This document shows positions 28,586-42,300 of a stretch of 64,000 nt of DNA, piece by piece; position 1 is the first letter of the stretch; each line of letters starts with the position of its first letter. The notes under the pieces are model-generated. The model had not been told where the DNA came from and did no database searches. It saw only the letters and a program-made list of their open reading frames with translations. The DNA is from Neelides folsomi. Its lineage: Eukaryota > Arthropoda > Collembola > Neelipleona > Neelidae. The stretch covers positions 39,099 through 103,098 of the forward strand of contig JAQGBZ010000225.1 of the NCBI GenBank assembly GCA_034687125.1. The letters run 5' to 3'. Made by a program: the position numbers and the translations under genes.

Positions 28586-29843
28586 TTAGATCTTTGCATG
28601 AGTTCCGTCGCAAAATGGACTGTTGTTGGTTTGCTTGCAGTTGCACACCATTTGTTCTACAATAACAAAACAAAACAAGCAAATAAGCTCACAATTTATC
28701 AAGAGTTCACGTAACTAAAAGGTAGCAAATCCATATCTTATATGGTACACATGTTATACATACTGTATCTGTATACTGTTAGATGCAGTATTAGGTAGAT
28801 AGTACAATCTTACCCTTTGTTTCTTGTGGAACGAAATCAATTGGGTAAAGGCCAGCCTTGTTCGCAGGAGTTTTGTGTGTCTAAAGGAAAAAATTACAAT
28901 TGTGATGAAAATGTTTGTCAGCTACTTAATTTAAACATTTAAATTAACATCGGAAAATATCATAAATCATAAATTCTTTAGAATGGTTCTCATCAAAGAA
29001 TTGCAAGCGCGATGCTCGATTCTTTTCTTAGAAATATTCCCTTATTGGAATGATTGATCTAAGGAAATGAATTTTTTCTCGTACCCCATCACAAAAACGC
29101 TGAAAATATAAAGAAAGAATCGGTTAATAGAACTCTGATAGAAATGGTCATTATCTTGACAAGATAGCATTCCTGCAAATGGTATATACTTCATTATATT
29201 AAGAGCTCCTAAAAGTCATTTGTAATATTTAATGTTAATAATTTCATGGACCCACTTGTTTGCCACTCAATCCACACGCACACCACTTGTAGGTTTTTCC
29301 CTTTTCGAGAAGAAACTAAAAAATTAGTAAGAAAAAAATTATACTTAGATTTACAGATACTTACATATAGGTTCTTCAAATTATTAAATAGTTAGTGATT
29401 CGTCATTTATCTATTAACCTTACAATAACTATAATGTCAAAAATGTATTATATTATATCATTGTACAGAATATACTATTGAAAGTATTGTAGTAGTTCTT
29501 TGTATTATTGAAATATGTTACACGTTATATAATTTAATAACCTTTATTGGTTTTTTCTCATAGAGTTGGCCCTTTTCTCCACTTGCAGAGGCAAAACTAG
29601 GCCCATTTGTATGGAGCTAACGATAAGAATTTACAAATACATTATATTACATTATGTGTATGAGTGTATGTATTAATGATATGACATTTCTTAGATTCTT
29701 CAAAAAAAGGTTTTAGAGAGGTATTTAATGATTAGGAAATTAGAATATTATTAAAATGCTTTGTATACATTCGCAGAATTGAAATTCTTCCACATGTTAG
29801 GGAAAGTCTTTTGTAATGACATCGTGTAGCGAGTAAAAGCCAT
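28586..29843 (-). CDS. CISD3: CISD3 (MiNT), mitochondrial double-CDGSH 2Fe-2S protein
   Basis: CISD3 is a soluble mitochondrial matrix protein carrying two CDGSH-type 2Fe-2S clusters. Six minus-strand exons (29769-29843, 29542-29616, 29256-29315, 29085-29099, 28814-28880, 28586-28656) join in phase to 120 aa. The start MAFTRYTMSLQKTFPNMWK gives a basic, amphipathic presequence; an upstream in-frame Met exists. Cluster 1 is GKTYKWCACGLSGKQ plus RFCDG plus TH. Cluster 2 is MVCNCKQTNNSPFCDGTH. Each provides the Cys-x-Cys, Cys and His ligands. A linker between the two matches the family (AGLYPIDF). Exon 4 is only 15 nt and encodes RFCDG, so the first cluster depends on including a microexon. Divergent from SPAG6. 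Confidence 0.93.
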
Positions 29844-30348
29844 TTCCCTGTCCTCGACCGAAAAGAATTCCACGGAGAGATTGAAAAGAACGAATTTTTG
29901 AATTGAAAAAGAAATTGATATCAATTCCGAGAAGGTTTCAAATCTTTTACAATTTTTCAAGTCGATTTTACTCCTCACTCGTTTGGGGATGTTATGAGAT
30001 CTTGTGATGTTGTGAAGTTGTGATTGTTTTGTTCGTTTCTATATTTTCATTTTACAGCTTCTACTTGTTTTTTTATTATTTATCACACAATTTGGGCGAA
30101 GAAAAAAGGTTTGGATATTATGAGAAATCATTCCGTGTCTCCATGTAAGTTATTAATAGAAAATCATAAAAACTCGATTGTGCTCAAAAAGAAATGAAAA
30201 GTTTTTCATCATAGAGGAAAAAACTTTTGAAAAGAAAGCAAGTTTGTCTCATGTCATCCTTTTTAAATTTTGTCTGAGTGTGCGGAGTAGTCTTTTAAGT
30301 TGTTTTTAAAGAAACCTCAAGAATCTTCCGTGACGAAGGGGATCCATC
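29844..30348. promoter_or_regulatory. Shared upstream region of CISD3 and SPAG6
   Basis: About 500 nt separate divergent start codons, so both promoters probably lie here. I see no clear core motif on inspection. Confidence 0.4.
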
Positions 30349-33300
30349 ATGAACCAAAAAGTTTCTATAAGTAAGAAGTTATATCACAGCCTTATTATAA
30401 CATTTATTTTAATCAATGCTTGATTTTTAAGTCTATCAGTCAATTCCCAATGAACCAAAAAGGGATGAGTATAATATAAGGGATATACTTTTACGTAAAT
30501 TTAATTTGTAGTAATTGAGATTCATAGTTTTTCAGCAATATCAAAATGCTCGAGGCCTTTTTGCTCAATCTGTAGCTGAAATTGCGGGGAAGACCGAATG
30601 TGTGGAACCGCTCATGCAAAACAATGCCCTTCTGCTGCTGAGAAATCTCCTCACAGACATTTCACCATCCATTCAACAGAATGCTGCCATTGCCATTGGA
30701 AAATTGGCGAATCATGACCCTAAAATTGCTGAACAGCTTGTTAAAATGGACATTATTCGGATCCTACTTTATTTCAATATGGAAAAGACAAATGTGCGTA
30801 ATTATATATTGTTTTTAAATATTTAATTATACAGTATTTACTTTAATAATATAATGTATGATAAAATGGTTACAATGTTGGAAAATGTTTAATTTTGGAA
30901 ATACGCACTTAGTTTTATTTCAAAAATACCAAATTCATATGATCGATTAATGTTAGTTTTAAATGAATATCTACCATATATTATATATCTGTTATTTAGG
31001 TGTACTATCTACAAGAAGAAATTCCTTGTTAAATAGATAGGGAATGCGATATTATATGGTTTTAATTTAACATGAAACAATTTGTTAAAAGAGAAAGAAT
31101 GCAATTCATTCCAAAACCCTTTCTAATTTCAACGTCAGATCTTTCAAGAGTAATAGTGGAAATAAATTCAAAATTGTTCTCCTTTTATCATTGTAATTGC
31201 AGAAATTTTTGAAGAAGTCAGCGTTAATGGCTATCAAATCAATCGTCCGTCACTCTGGAGAGCTCGCCCGGAACGTGATCGACATTGGAGGGTTAGATCA
31301 AGTTGTAAAATCTCTGGAAGACTTGGATCCCGGGTTAAAGGAATCCGCGGCGTGGGTGTTGGGATACATTGCTCGTCATGATGCCAATTTGGCCCTGAGT
31401 GTTATCAGAGCAGGTTAAAATAATTAAATTACTCTTTAGCTCTTACTATTTTAAAAACACATCTTTATATAACTAGTAAAAACTACTTACATAAATATAT
31501 TTAAAATACATAGGAGTATAATCGTATTCAACACGGTTTTATTATGACATTTTAGGCGCTGTGCCTTTACTCGTTTTGAACCTTCAAGAGCCGGAAGTAA
31601 GCGTGAGGCAAGTTGCAGCCTCGGCTTTAAGTGATATTGCGAAGCACGGTCCGGAAACGGCAGAAGTCGTGATTCAAGCGGGCGCAGTGCCCCATTTGGT
31701 CCGCTCCGTTGCGAACCTTGATCCGAAACTGAAGGTGGTCTCTTCATTATAATATTATAGTGGTTCGATCCAAGTCACGATGTCAATACGGGAAAATGAA
31801 GTTGTCGGGGGAGTGTGATTTCTCCTTCGTAAAATGAAATGATTCCGATCGAGACTCGGAGGTTTCTTCCTCCGGTTTCCCCCCATCGGTTTGACAACTC
31901 GCTACTTCTCACTATTTACGTATTTCATCATGTTGGGAGGTGAAGCATCTGGCCGTCTCGCCTACTCCTTTTATTATGCTCCGCTCCCTTTTTCTATTTT
32001 CTTCTCCTCGATTGGCTTTGTCCAATTGAAAGGGCTCAATCGGGAACAATTCTTTATTTTTCCCAAGATTTAAATCTCTTTTTATTCTCAGCGACAAATG
32101 GCCATTTCCGAGTTACCCCTCTTTCCGCTAACGATTCGCGAATGGCTCTCTTACCCTCACCCTCCCCCAAACCCTCTCTTTTTAATGTCGAGACCCGGAG
32201 AAGAAAACTCCTAGTCCATTTCTTTTACGAACCCTTGAGATTTCTTCCTCTTTAATGGGCGTGACAGGCATTAGAGAGGCGGGTGAATTGGAGTGACAAC
32301 TTCGTCTCGCCGACCCGTTCCATGACCCAAGGGCATTCTGTTGAATATTCATATATGTATCATATTTTAATCATTTTAATAATATTATTCCAGAGACAAG
32401 CGATGACTGCTTTGGCCTCTATTGCTAAACATACGCTCGAGATGGCCGAGCTGGTCGTGGCCGCCGAAATCTTCCCAATCGCCCTGGAACATGCTGGACA
32501 TCCCGACGAGGGAGTGCGGCGGGCTGCGTGCAATCTCATTAAGGAAATCGTTAAGCACACCCTCGAGGTATGAATGATAATGATCCCAAATGATTCTAAT
32601 TGGGCTTTAAATCCCCCATAAAAGTTAGCTCAATTGGTCGTGGAAGCTGGAGGATTAGCTGTCCTTGTCAACGCCACAATTCAGAATACCGGGGACACGA
32701 AGCTGGGAGGGATTATAGCTCTTGGATTCATCGCTGGCCACAACCCGGCACTCGCTCTATCTGTCATCTACGCGAAGGTAAAAGCCTTTCTTTGTCTCTC
32801 AACTAATGATGAAGAACTTGAAAGTGGATTAGGAATTACGAGCCTGAGAGTTTCACGATGAAGGCGGGCCAGAGATCTGCTCTGTGCTTTTAATCATTGT
32901 CTCCCTTTCTCTCCATTTTATGAGCTTGGAAGAAGCCTCTTTTCCTCATTGCCGCCTCGTCGGCCTATTAAACGAATTAACTTTTTCCCGACAGGGCTCA
33001 CAGAGAAATATGGGTCTATAAACCATTCCCTTTCATATTATATAATAATATCCAGAGACTGGGCGAGTGAATTAAAGAGGAGAGACAAAGGCGGTTCGGA
33101 ACGAGGAGCTCGTAAAAGTGACTAATTATCTCATTGTCTGATGGTCTCTAGGGAGTGGATGCTTTAGCAATCTGTGCTGACGACCCAGACCCTAACGTTG
33201 CGGCTTCGGCGTTTTGGGCCCTTGGACACATCGGTCGTCACTCCACAGAACACGCCAAGAACGTCGCCGCATGTGGTCTTTTACCAAAGATCTTACAAGT

Positions 33301-36300
33301 GAGTTTACTCCATATTTATTAGGCTTCTAATATTAAGTTTCGCACTTTGGAAAGGGCAGATGATTCCAATTGAACCTTCAATGCCAAGTTCTTTGCAAAT
33401 AACTTGATACACAAGTTTAATCATATGTCTAGTATTTACTTGTGTAAGTGTATACATATGTGGCTATATGCATCAAACCGTCAAGACGTTTAACTCCCGG
33501 GAATTCCTCCCATCTTGAGCAACTCGTTAATTTCTGTTTCTATTTTAGATTTACATGAAACCATCCATCTCAGAGGAGACGAGGGTGAAGGCGAAACAGG
33601 CTCTGAAAAACATTCTCATTCGAACCGAAGATCTCGCCATGGTTGAACCGTTGCTCAAAGAAGCCCCTCCAATGATCCTCAAATACGTCGTAGCTCAATA
33701 TTCCAAGGTTCATTCTCTCCTTTTTAATGTCGTGATATAATTTAGGTATTCTACAATGAAACTTGAAGCATTTGCTAATTTAAGCGTGACCTAAATCCAA
33801 TTCCAAACTTTTAATTGGTGTATCTTCAATTGGAATCTCTTAATGACTATTGCATTTTCTTCTTATGAAATCACCACTTGAATTAATATTAATATTATGC
33901 TTAATTATGACGTTGGCTCCTGTTCGCAACAAACTTTTGGCAATTTCGCAGGGGAAGCTTTCCTAAATTGAATATAGTGGTGAACATTAGGGCTATCGTT
34001 TAATGATCATTTTCGTGAGATGGAAATTTGATCGCCAATTAATTACTTTCACGTGGAGTGGAAAGGAGTATGGAAGTGAAACAATCGTGCCATAATCAAC
34101 CAAGTTTTATTTAATTAGAATACAAATACCATGATGAAAAGAAGCATATTGTACATAATACATAACATAACACACATAAATGCTTATCTTACATTACCTC
34201 TATATTAAAATCTAGTCTAACGAATACGAATTTACTAACGATAATTTAATACATAAGCATAATACGTTATGTATACGTACAATAGGAGTCGCTAACAAGA
34301 AAATATTCCGTTGTGGAACAGGAGAGTAAAATATTCAAAGTTCAACGGTGTGACGCGGAGATTCATTATTCTGGCTTAGACAATACTTCCGGCGAATTAA
34401 TTGTTTGGACAGGGAGAAGGAGATATCCGATTAAAGGATTCGCGGGGGAGAAAAGAGCTTTGGAATTTATTAATGATGTAAAACGCATTCTCCCGTACGG
34501 GTGGTCAGAAAGGGAGAAAGTGAGTGAGAACTCAGCCTTCTCTTTTACGTATCTCTTCTCCGCGGGGTGTCGGGTCTTTGGAGCCATTATGATGAAAGGA
34601 ATAAGGGAAGTGTTGAGACTCTCGGAGTTTGTTTTCAGCTCGAGCTGGGCGTCTTAGACTCGTTTTGTGATGTCGGAGGCATAACAGCCAATTTCCTTAT
34701 GTCACATTTTGGTACTTGGAGGAGAAAAGCTTCATGGTTGGACGAGTGAAAATACATGGTTTTTTCAGGAGATCCTCCTGCTCTTTCAATAGGCTTCCTG
34801 ATTAACAATCCCCGAGCTTCATCGTCCTCGGCAAAGTTGTTGATTCGGTTGAATGTGTCGGATTTGTTCCTTGGGCTCTCCGCCTCCTCGATTCGAATAT
34901 TGACGACTTCGGGGCGGGGCTGGAGGTTGAAGAAGTTCTCTTTCTCTAAATGAGCTGAAAGAGCTTCCATGATGTCCATCTGGATTAGACTTAATAATTG
35001 AATTCGATTGATATTATATTATAAGGCGGTGAGGTAGGGTAATTCAATTTGCCTGATCCTTTTTGAGAAGCTGATAGGATTCCGATAGGCTTTTGCCATT
35101 CATCCCCTGAGTGTAATGAGAGGTCTTTCTTGTGAGGTTCTCTTTGAAATGTCGGGAGAGCGGCTTTGGGAACCTGTGCGGCGGAATGAGGCAGTCTTCT
35201 CCCGTGAATCTAATTTCCTTCACATGGAGCTTGACAGGCCGCGGGGTGAATGGGACAAGTTTGGATTCTTCCTGGGTGGATTCTTCTCTCCTGTGTCGGT
35301 CGTCGCAGTAATTGTCGAAGGGAAAGAAACCTCCCTGATCGATACGGTCTTTATTCTTGGGAAAGTTGAAGTTGATGACAGGGCTTGGCGCGGAGTTTGT
35401 CCTACTCGTTGAGTTTGATTGATGATTCGATTCCGCCTGGTTCGGTTCGGGAGAGTGACGGAGATGGGCGTGATCGGGCGGAAAGAGTCTCCTCGCCGCT
35501 TCTCTCACTTCTTCATTAAAGAACACCGGATTGTCCCTCCGGGCCACCTCACGGGCTCTGTTTGTTGTTGAATTGACGGGGCCTAAGGCCACAGGTAGCT
35601 CGGATTCAGACTGACGTTTTTCGCCCTTCCGCGCCCCAATTCCACGATTCTGGAAGATGAAACTGACACTTTGGGGGCTCAGATTCTTCCTCAAAGTTCC
35701 CTTGACGGAGAGACGGGTAAATGGATCTTCAATCAAGTTTGCGGAGAAGGGCTGCTGGAGGAGATCGGGGATTGTGGAGAATCTTTTATTACCTCGATCG
35801 CTATTGATCGCTTCGTTCCTCTCCAATGACTGAGGGGCCGTTGGAGACGAGCTAAACGAACTCGGTTCTTTTTCTTCCTTCAGAGCCTTGGGACACAAGA
35901 GCCTGAGACTTATCCCTGCAACTTGAAGGTTCTTCCCACTGGCTCTCTCGCCCGTCTTAAGCTCTCTGACCGAGGAGGTGAGAAAGTGTGGTAGTTCGTA
36001 AGAAGGGGACAAGAAGTGGAGAGATGAGGGTAAGACCTGCTGCATAAAATTGATGCCAGGACTCTTTGACGTCAATTACCTCCCTCCCCCCACTTACTCC
36101 CCAAACACTCCACACTCGGCTCTCTCTCTCTCTTCACATATGTAATAGTTACTCCAATGCTTAGAATGTCATTCCATTCCTCTCAACTTAAACGAGGTTC
36201 TAATGTGCACAAAGTTACTATTATTCATCCAAAGGCATTCATCACAAATTGCCTATTGAGCTATAGGAAAATTCCCCTTTGAGTAGAACTTTTGAATATC

Positions 36301-39300
36301 ACAACATTTGCATTACATCAACTGGGTTATAATTAATTCTTTCTAATCTTCACATGTGCATGATGTCAATTTACATAAATTACTTTCAGATGCCATATTT
36401 CAATTTCTAGTTCATAAACATGAATATTTAGGAATATTCAAATATATCTGTAAATACTCGTACGCGTTTGTTTTATACAAGTGTAAATATTATGTCATTT
36501 TCTCACCCAATATTTGTTTACTTTTTAACATATGATATTGTCTGTATTTATCATACCAAATTTGAATCACGTTTAATCATTCAACGTCAATTTCGGGGGT
36601 TTAACATTGCGGTTAGGGAACTTTTCAACTCCTCACGTGGTGACACAAAACAGACACTCACTCAATAATAACAAATAAGGAAAGTTGTTACAAACGAACT
36701 ATAAAATCATTTACTCCTATACAAATGCAATTACATAATACTCAATTGAGTCAATTGAATCTGTGAAATGTTGTTTTAGTGTTTTCGATTATTATTATTG
36801 TGAGTTGTTAAAAAGGTTATTTATGTAGTCAAGTTATGACGTCCAAACCAGACATGTATTATTAGCATTATCTTTCTTCTATGAATATTCCAATAATTAA
36901 AAGTCACGATGATGAGCGGTATAATGTGTCTTGAACTGACAAGTGACATTGCTCATTTGACACTTTGAATCTTCAATTTCGCATTTAAAGAATGATTCAT
37001 AAATATTAAGCGAGTCTTGACGTAGATGGCTATTGTGTCAAACACGTTTTCAATGTACATACGTACTCTCTAACCATAGGGATAGAAATTACGTAGGTTC
37101 ACTCACGCAAAATTTCATTATTTTAACCTGTTTAACGTTACGTGCTCTTGATAAAGAAAAGTCTCATTGTGGTTCTTCTATCATTGTCTTTGGAGTTGAC
37201 TGGAAATGAGAGCGCAAGCTATTAATGATTTTGAATTTTGGAGAAAAAACACGTTTGTATTTTTACGAAGAACTTTTTAGAATCACTCACAAATACATAT
37301 TATAATTACATATAAGTAAATGTATAATTTAACTGTTTTTTACATCCATCGTTAGCATAAAAGGCCAGTGGAGTTATGGGAGGAAATGTGTGGGATTGAA
37401 TTGATTGTATGGGAAGATGTGAAGTCGTTCACAACAGTTTGTTGTTCCCGTTAACATAAATGGCATTTCTCACTTCAATTGTTGGGTCTTATGGGTTGAA
37501 AAGGTTGAAAAGGAAAGTCTCACGAATCTTAGGAGTAAATCTTTTGGCAGCCGATGACGCATTTGGTGAACTCGTTGCCTCCACCACACACATGTAGATT
37601 GATTAAAACAAATGGATTGAATGTTCTCGTTTACCCCGCCTAATCCTCGATGTAAATTAGGAGAGGATTTGGGATAGGCGATTAGACGAGAGGCGAAAAA
37701 AGTCCATTTGTTGCAATCTAAGTGACATTCTCAGCCTGGCCATTCAAGTTCGCCAGAGACAGACACATTGAAAAATAATTAATGGAGAAACTCGTAATGG
37801 TTTTCTACGCTTGGAGAGGAAGAGGCTGGACGAGTGATGTATAGAAATTTTGGAGGCAGTGGAGGAAGGTCCTATTGTGAATTCGAAGCTCTAAGACTTT
37901 AATTTGTAGAATTGAATCGAGGAAAGGATCAGTGGGGATGAAGGGAAAGATTTACTCTCAAGCTCTTTACGAACAAATAAACCTTTGCTTTCGAAAGATC
38001 GTGAGTGACAGGGGTAAGGTGAAAGGGGGCTTCTTTCGCTTTTTTACTCTCACAACTTTTCTTCCTTTTACCTAGCCCTGGAAAAACTAAATTAATGAGA
38101 ACATGAAAAGAAGTTCATGCGCTGGGTCCTATAAGGTGAAAATCTGACGACATAATAACAATCATCACTAGTCCATCATTCTTCCTCATTATTCTTTATT
38201 CATATGTATATCAGTATACTAAGTATATGCTACAGTATTTGCTACTCTACCTGTATGTTATGTATGTGAATTTGGAACAAGTCTTATAAAAATATATCTC
38301 GGTTCGCTCGGTTTTACTTTGTCCTAGTATGTATATTTATATATCTGCCAATAGTAGGACACACATCACGAATGTTCTTTAATCCGAACAACCATCTGAA
38401 CTTATCGTCACCTGGCACACGGGGCTTTTACACCTTTTCCCCAGTGTCCCCCTTCCTGAACACAATGTGTTATTATCATACAAGGAGTAGTTTGGTGAGC
38501 CACTCCATTTGCATTGTGTTTTCTTCAGTCTCGGGCGTTCCTCATTCGAAAGAACTCCTTTACCAGGATCCGATAAGATTTATTGCACCTCTTCCGTTCC
38601 TTTCTTCTCGGATGGAAAAGAGGTTTGAGGGTATGCGTAGGGGAAGTAGGAGGTTGTATGTAAAAGTAAAGTAGTTAGTTCCTCTAATGGACTTTCTTTC
38701 ATGAGAAGGACGCCGCCGTGAAACATGCTTTTATCTATTCATTATCTCACCGTTTGAATTCCCAGCTTAATGAGCTCTCTGAAATCGGAAATTGTATTTC
38801 AGTTGGGAACAGAATATCATCATTTTCATCATCATCATACAAATTTTGGGGACGGGTGGTTAAACTTTTGGAGTTCCTCTTCGTTTGTTAATTTTGCTTT
38901 CTCATGTCACTTAATATACAGATAGGTTATATAATTATATTTATTATAATTTTATAATGCTCACGCTTTACTGGCTTCACATCACAATGTTCACATTATT
39001 ACTTTAACAAAATGCTTACAATAAGTATTTTATTATCTTTCATCACAGAGAATGAACATTTCTGATGATATGATTTATGCTTTTATGAAACTTGTTTGTA
39101 TAAATAGATTTACGCATTTGTTTACATTCTCCAACTCTTTCTCTCATTCTCATTCACAAAGTTTTGAAGTATAAAAAAGATAAAAAAGTTACTTCTGAAC
39201 ATATTTGCGATAAAAGAGATGTTACCAATTTTATTTACCAGCTAAATTGAATGACTCCTTATAAAAACATCCAAGTTATGACTATAAGTACTTCTTTCTT

Positions 39301-42300
39301 GATTACACTCATCCCATTACAAGAATTTAACTTTCTAAAAAGTTATTTGATAAGAATAAAGGTCAATCAGTTCAAGCTCAAAGTAAATAAGTGAGTGAGG
39401 AACATTTAAGTCTTTTTATGTATTTACTTCCAGTCGTCAGTTTTCATCAATCATTATAAATACGGGCACATATGCCATTCATTAGCAATTTATAAATATC
39501 CAGACATGTGTATTAGCCTATTAAGCCCTGAACTCGAGACATACTCGAGTTCATGGCTTTTGAATATATTTCTTAAGTAAGCAATATATTCAACATATTT
39601 CATACATATTATGTACCATACATTTTTTATTGCTTATATTTTTTGAATAGGCAAAATATTTTACATATTTCTTAAATTTTAAGTACCATACATTGTATTT
39701 TTCTTATATTTATTGAGTTAGCAATATATTTCATATATATTATGTATCTTACATTGTATATTGATCATTATATGAATTGGATAAAAGGGATTTGTAAAGT
39801 ACCTACATATAATATATACATAGAAGGTGTATACATATAATATTGCTATCAATCTTCTTCGTCTTCCGTTCATATTTATTTAATTTTTTGTTCATATTTA
39901 TACATTATACATACAATATCATTATAAATTGGAAAAATAAAAAACATGAACTGAAGGCTTAGAACTCATTGATAGCCCTATTATATTTAATATAATATAA
40001 TATAAATATATTATAATATATGTATATATTGAATAAAAGTGATGTAAGGCGATGAATCATATAAGGTACGTTGCTATTGCAATATATTATACTTTATATA
40101 ACATGTATTATTTATTGTATTTTTATAGTAATGTACATTATATTTATGATATCATCTCATACATATCTATTAAGGATTTATACCAATATGCATAACAGTA
40201 TAAATACTCCTTACAAAATTATTTAAATACTATTAATAACTTGAATATTGAATTATGGAAAAATAAAATTTCGTTCAGGATTTAAAGGAAATTTTATAAA
40301 ATAGAGCTCCGTAACTAAAATTGTTTCAATTGATAATCAATTCGTAATTAATAGATGGTTTTTAAACATATCTCCACGGTTGTAAAGGTGATTTATTTTT
40401 TAATGACCCGGGCTTAAAAGGTTAAATATGTCATACAATATAATGCATTTTAAGTTGTATCTAATTTAGAAGGTAGGATCACTAAATTATTTATCGCGTG
40501 ACTTGATTTCAGAATCCCTTTTAATTAATAGTCATCTGCTTCTCTTAAACTTTGCTTTAATACATGAACGACCGCTGATTTAATTATGTTCATTTCGTTT
40601 TAGAATCTCTTTGGTAGGAAATATCTTCTCATTAGATTTCCCTTCTCTTGATCTTTCCCTGCCGGTTCAAAACTCCTACTTTCCTCATAATATAAAGAAA
40701 GTTTCCCTCTATAGATGAATGAGTTAATGCACTATAACAGAAAAGGATTCTCTAACTTGAAGAATCCCTTTACAACTTGTGTTTGAACATCTTCCTGTGT
40801 TGTATCCTTCTTTTTGTTTAGTTCGCAATTACTCTCAAATGCTTTGTTCAAACTTTATTTTCTCAATTAGAAGACCCATTAACGCATTTACATTTCACCA
40901 TGGTATAAATCGATGTATTTTCCTCATATAAGAAATGTTTTGTCTCTTAATTCCTTTAATGATAATTTGCATTTATATTAATCTGTAACTAATTAAGGTT
41001 ACTATATTTTATTCCACTTGAGAAGATTATTGAGAATTGAATCATGTTACTTGACAAGTCATTAGAAATTCAAATAAACCGATATTATTTCCTGTACAAA
41101 TTATTTGCGGGTGGCATGACATTCGATTGCTCGGTCAAGTAAAATTCAATTCTCAATAATCTTCTCAAATGGAATAGAGTATACTTAAGGTTTTATTGAT
41201 CAAGAATTAACAATACTATACACTGTACAGAATAAAGAATAAATGAGTATTTAAGCCTTGAAAGCAATATCAAATCATTGTGTTTGAATTGAAGCCTGAG
41301 CAGCACATTGTCCTAAGTTGCTTTCATAATTAATCGTAATGATTTACCATTTAATTATTTGGAATTCAATTAATTTGTAAAGATTCAATATCGTATATTT
41401 TAATTAGATTAATTACCCTTATTATTTAATCGAAAGTTTCGATTTGATTCGAAATTACATAAATAATTTAAATACTATATTATGTATAGTTCATGTAAAT
41501 TATCTGTTTACGTATGGATGTAATCCCAATAAACCTCTGGATTTGATGGGAATAAAGGAGGGCAAAAGGCTGTGTGTTTGTTTAGGATTAGAATTAGCGG
41601 GGCTGAACAAAAGGCTAAGTTGTAAACTATATGAATTGGAGCGAGTTGATCGTCGCATCCATGCGTAAGCGGGGAGAGGGCAAAGAAGTTTCTCCAAACA
41701 CCTTGATGGAAAAGTTACACATGACATAATTTGATAATTGATTCAGATGGTTGTAGCATGTCAAAGGCGCCCACTCGTCCAAATCCCCTAATGGAAAAGT
41801 TGACGTCAAATGCTCATTAAGCCTCCAAATTATCGCCGCCACTCTCGGGCACACAATGAAGATCTTACAATTCATTAATAATGGCTTTCATCTCTCATTG
41901 CTCATCTTCTTCTCATTTCCCTCCTGGCTAATTGTTTTCTCTTTAGAGTTCAAAGTTGAGGAAAAAGGAAGGTGGTGGAGAAACGGAGCATTTTCATTCC
42001 GTGTGTGACTTTCTCTTGATTTCATGATGAAAGGGACCGTGAGATAGCTAGTTAAAATATATGCAAATGACTCGGGAGAATTCGGAGTGTTAAAGAGAGT
42101 TAGTCCATTCAAGAGTCTGCTTGGTATTCCGCTCGCGAGTTTTTCTCTTGGAGGATGAGATCTGGTTTCCGAATTACCACCCATGAGGCCCATATTGAGA
42201 TTGGATGATCGGGGTTACAACAATAAATTTCCAATTGGAACCGCTCTTCCCCACTGATGAGATTTTGTTTCTCCGACTAATAAATATAACTATTTGGTAC

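Noticed and set aside
31891-32073. Plus and minus ORFs in the SPAG6 intron at 31.7-32.4 kb
   Set aside because: They overlap each other antisense and lie between two well-placed SPAG6 exons; no motif supports a nested gene here.
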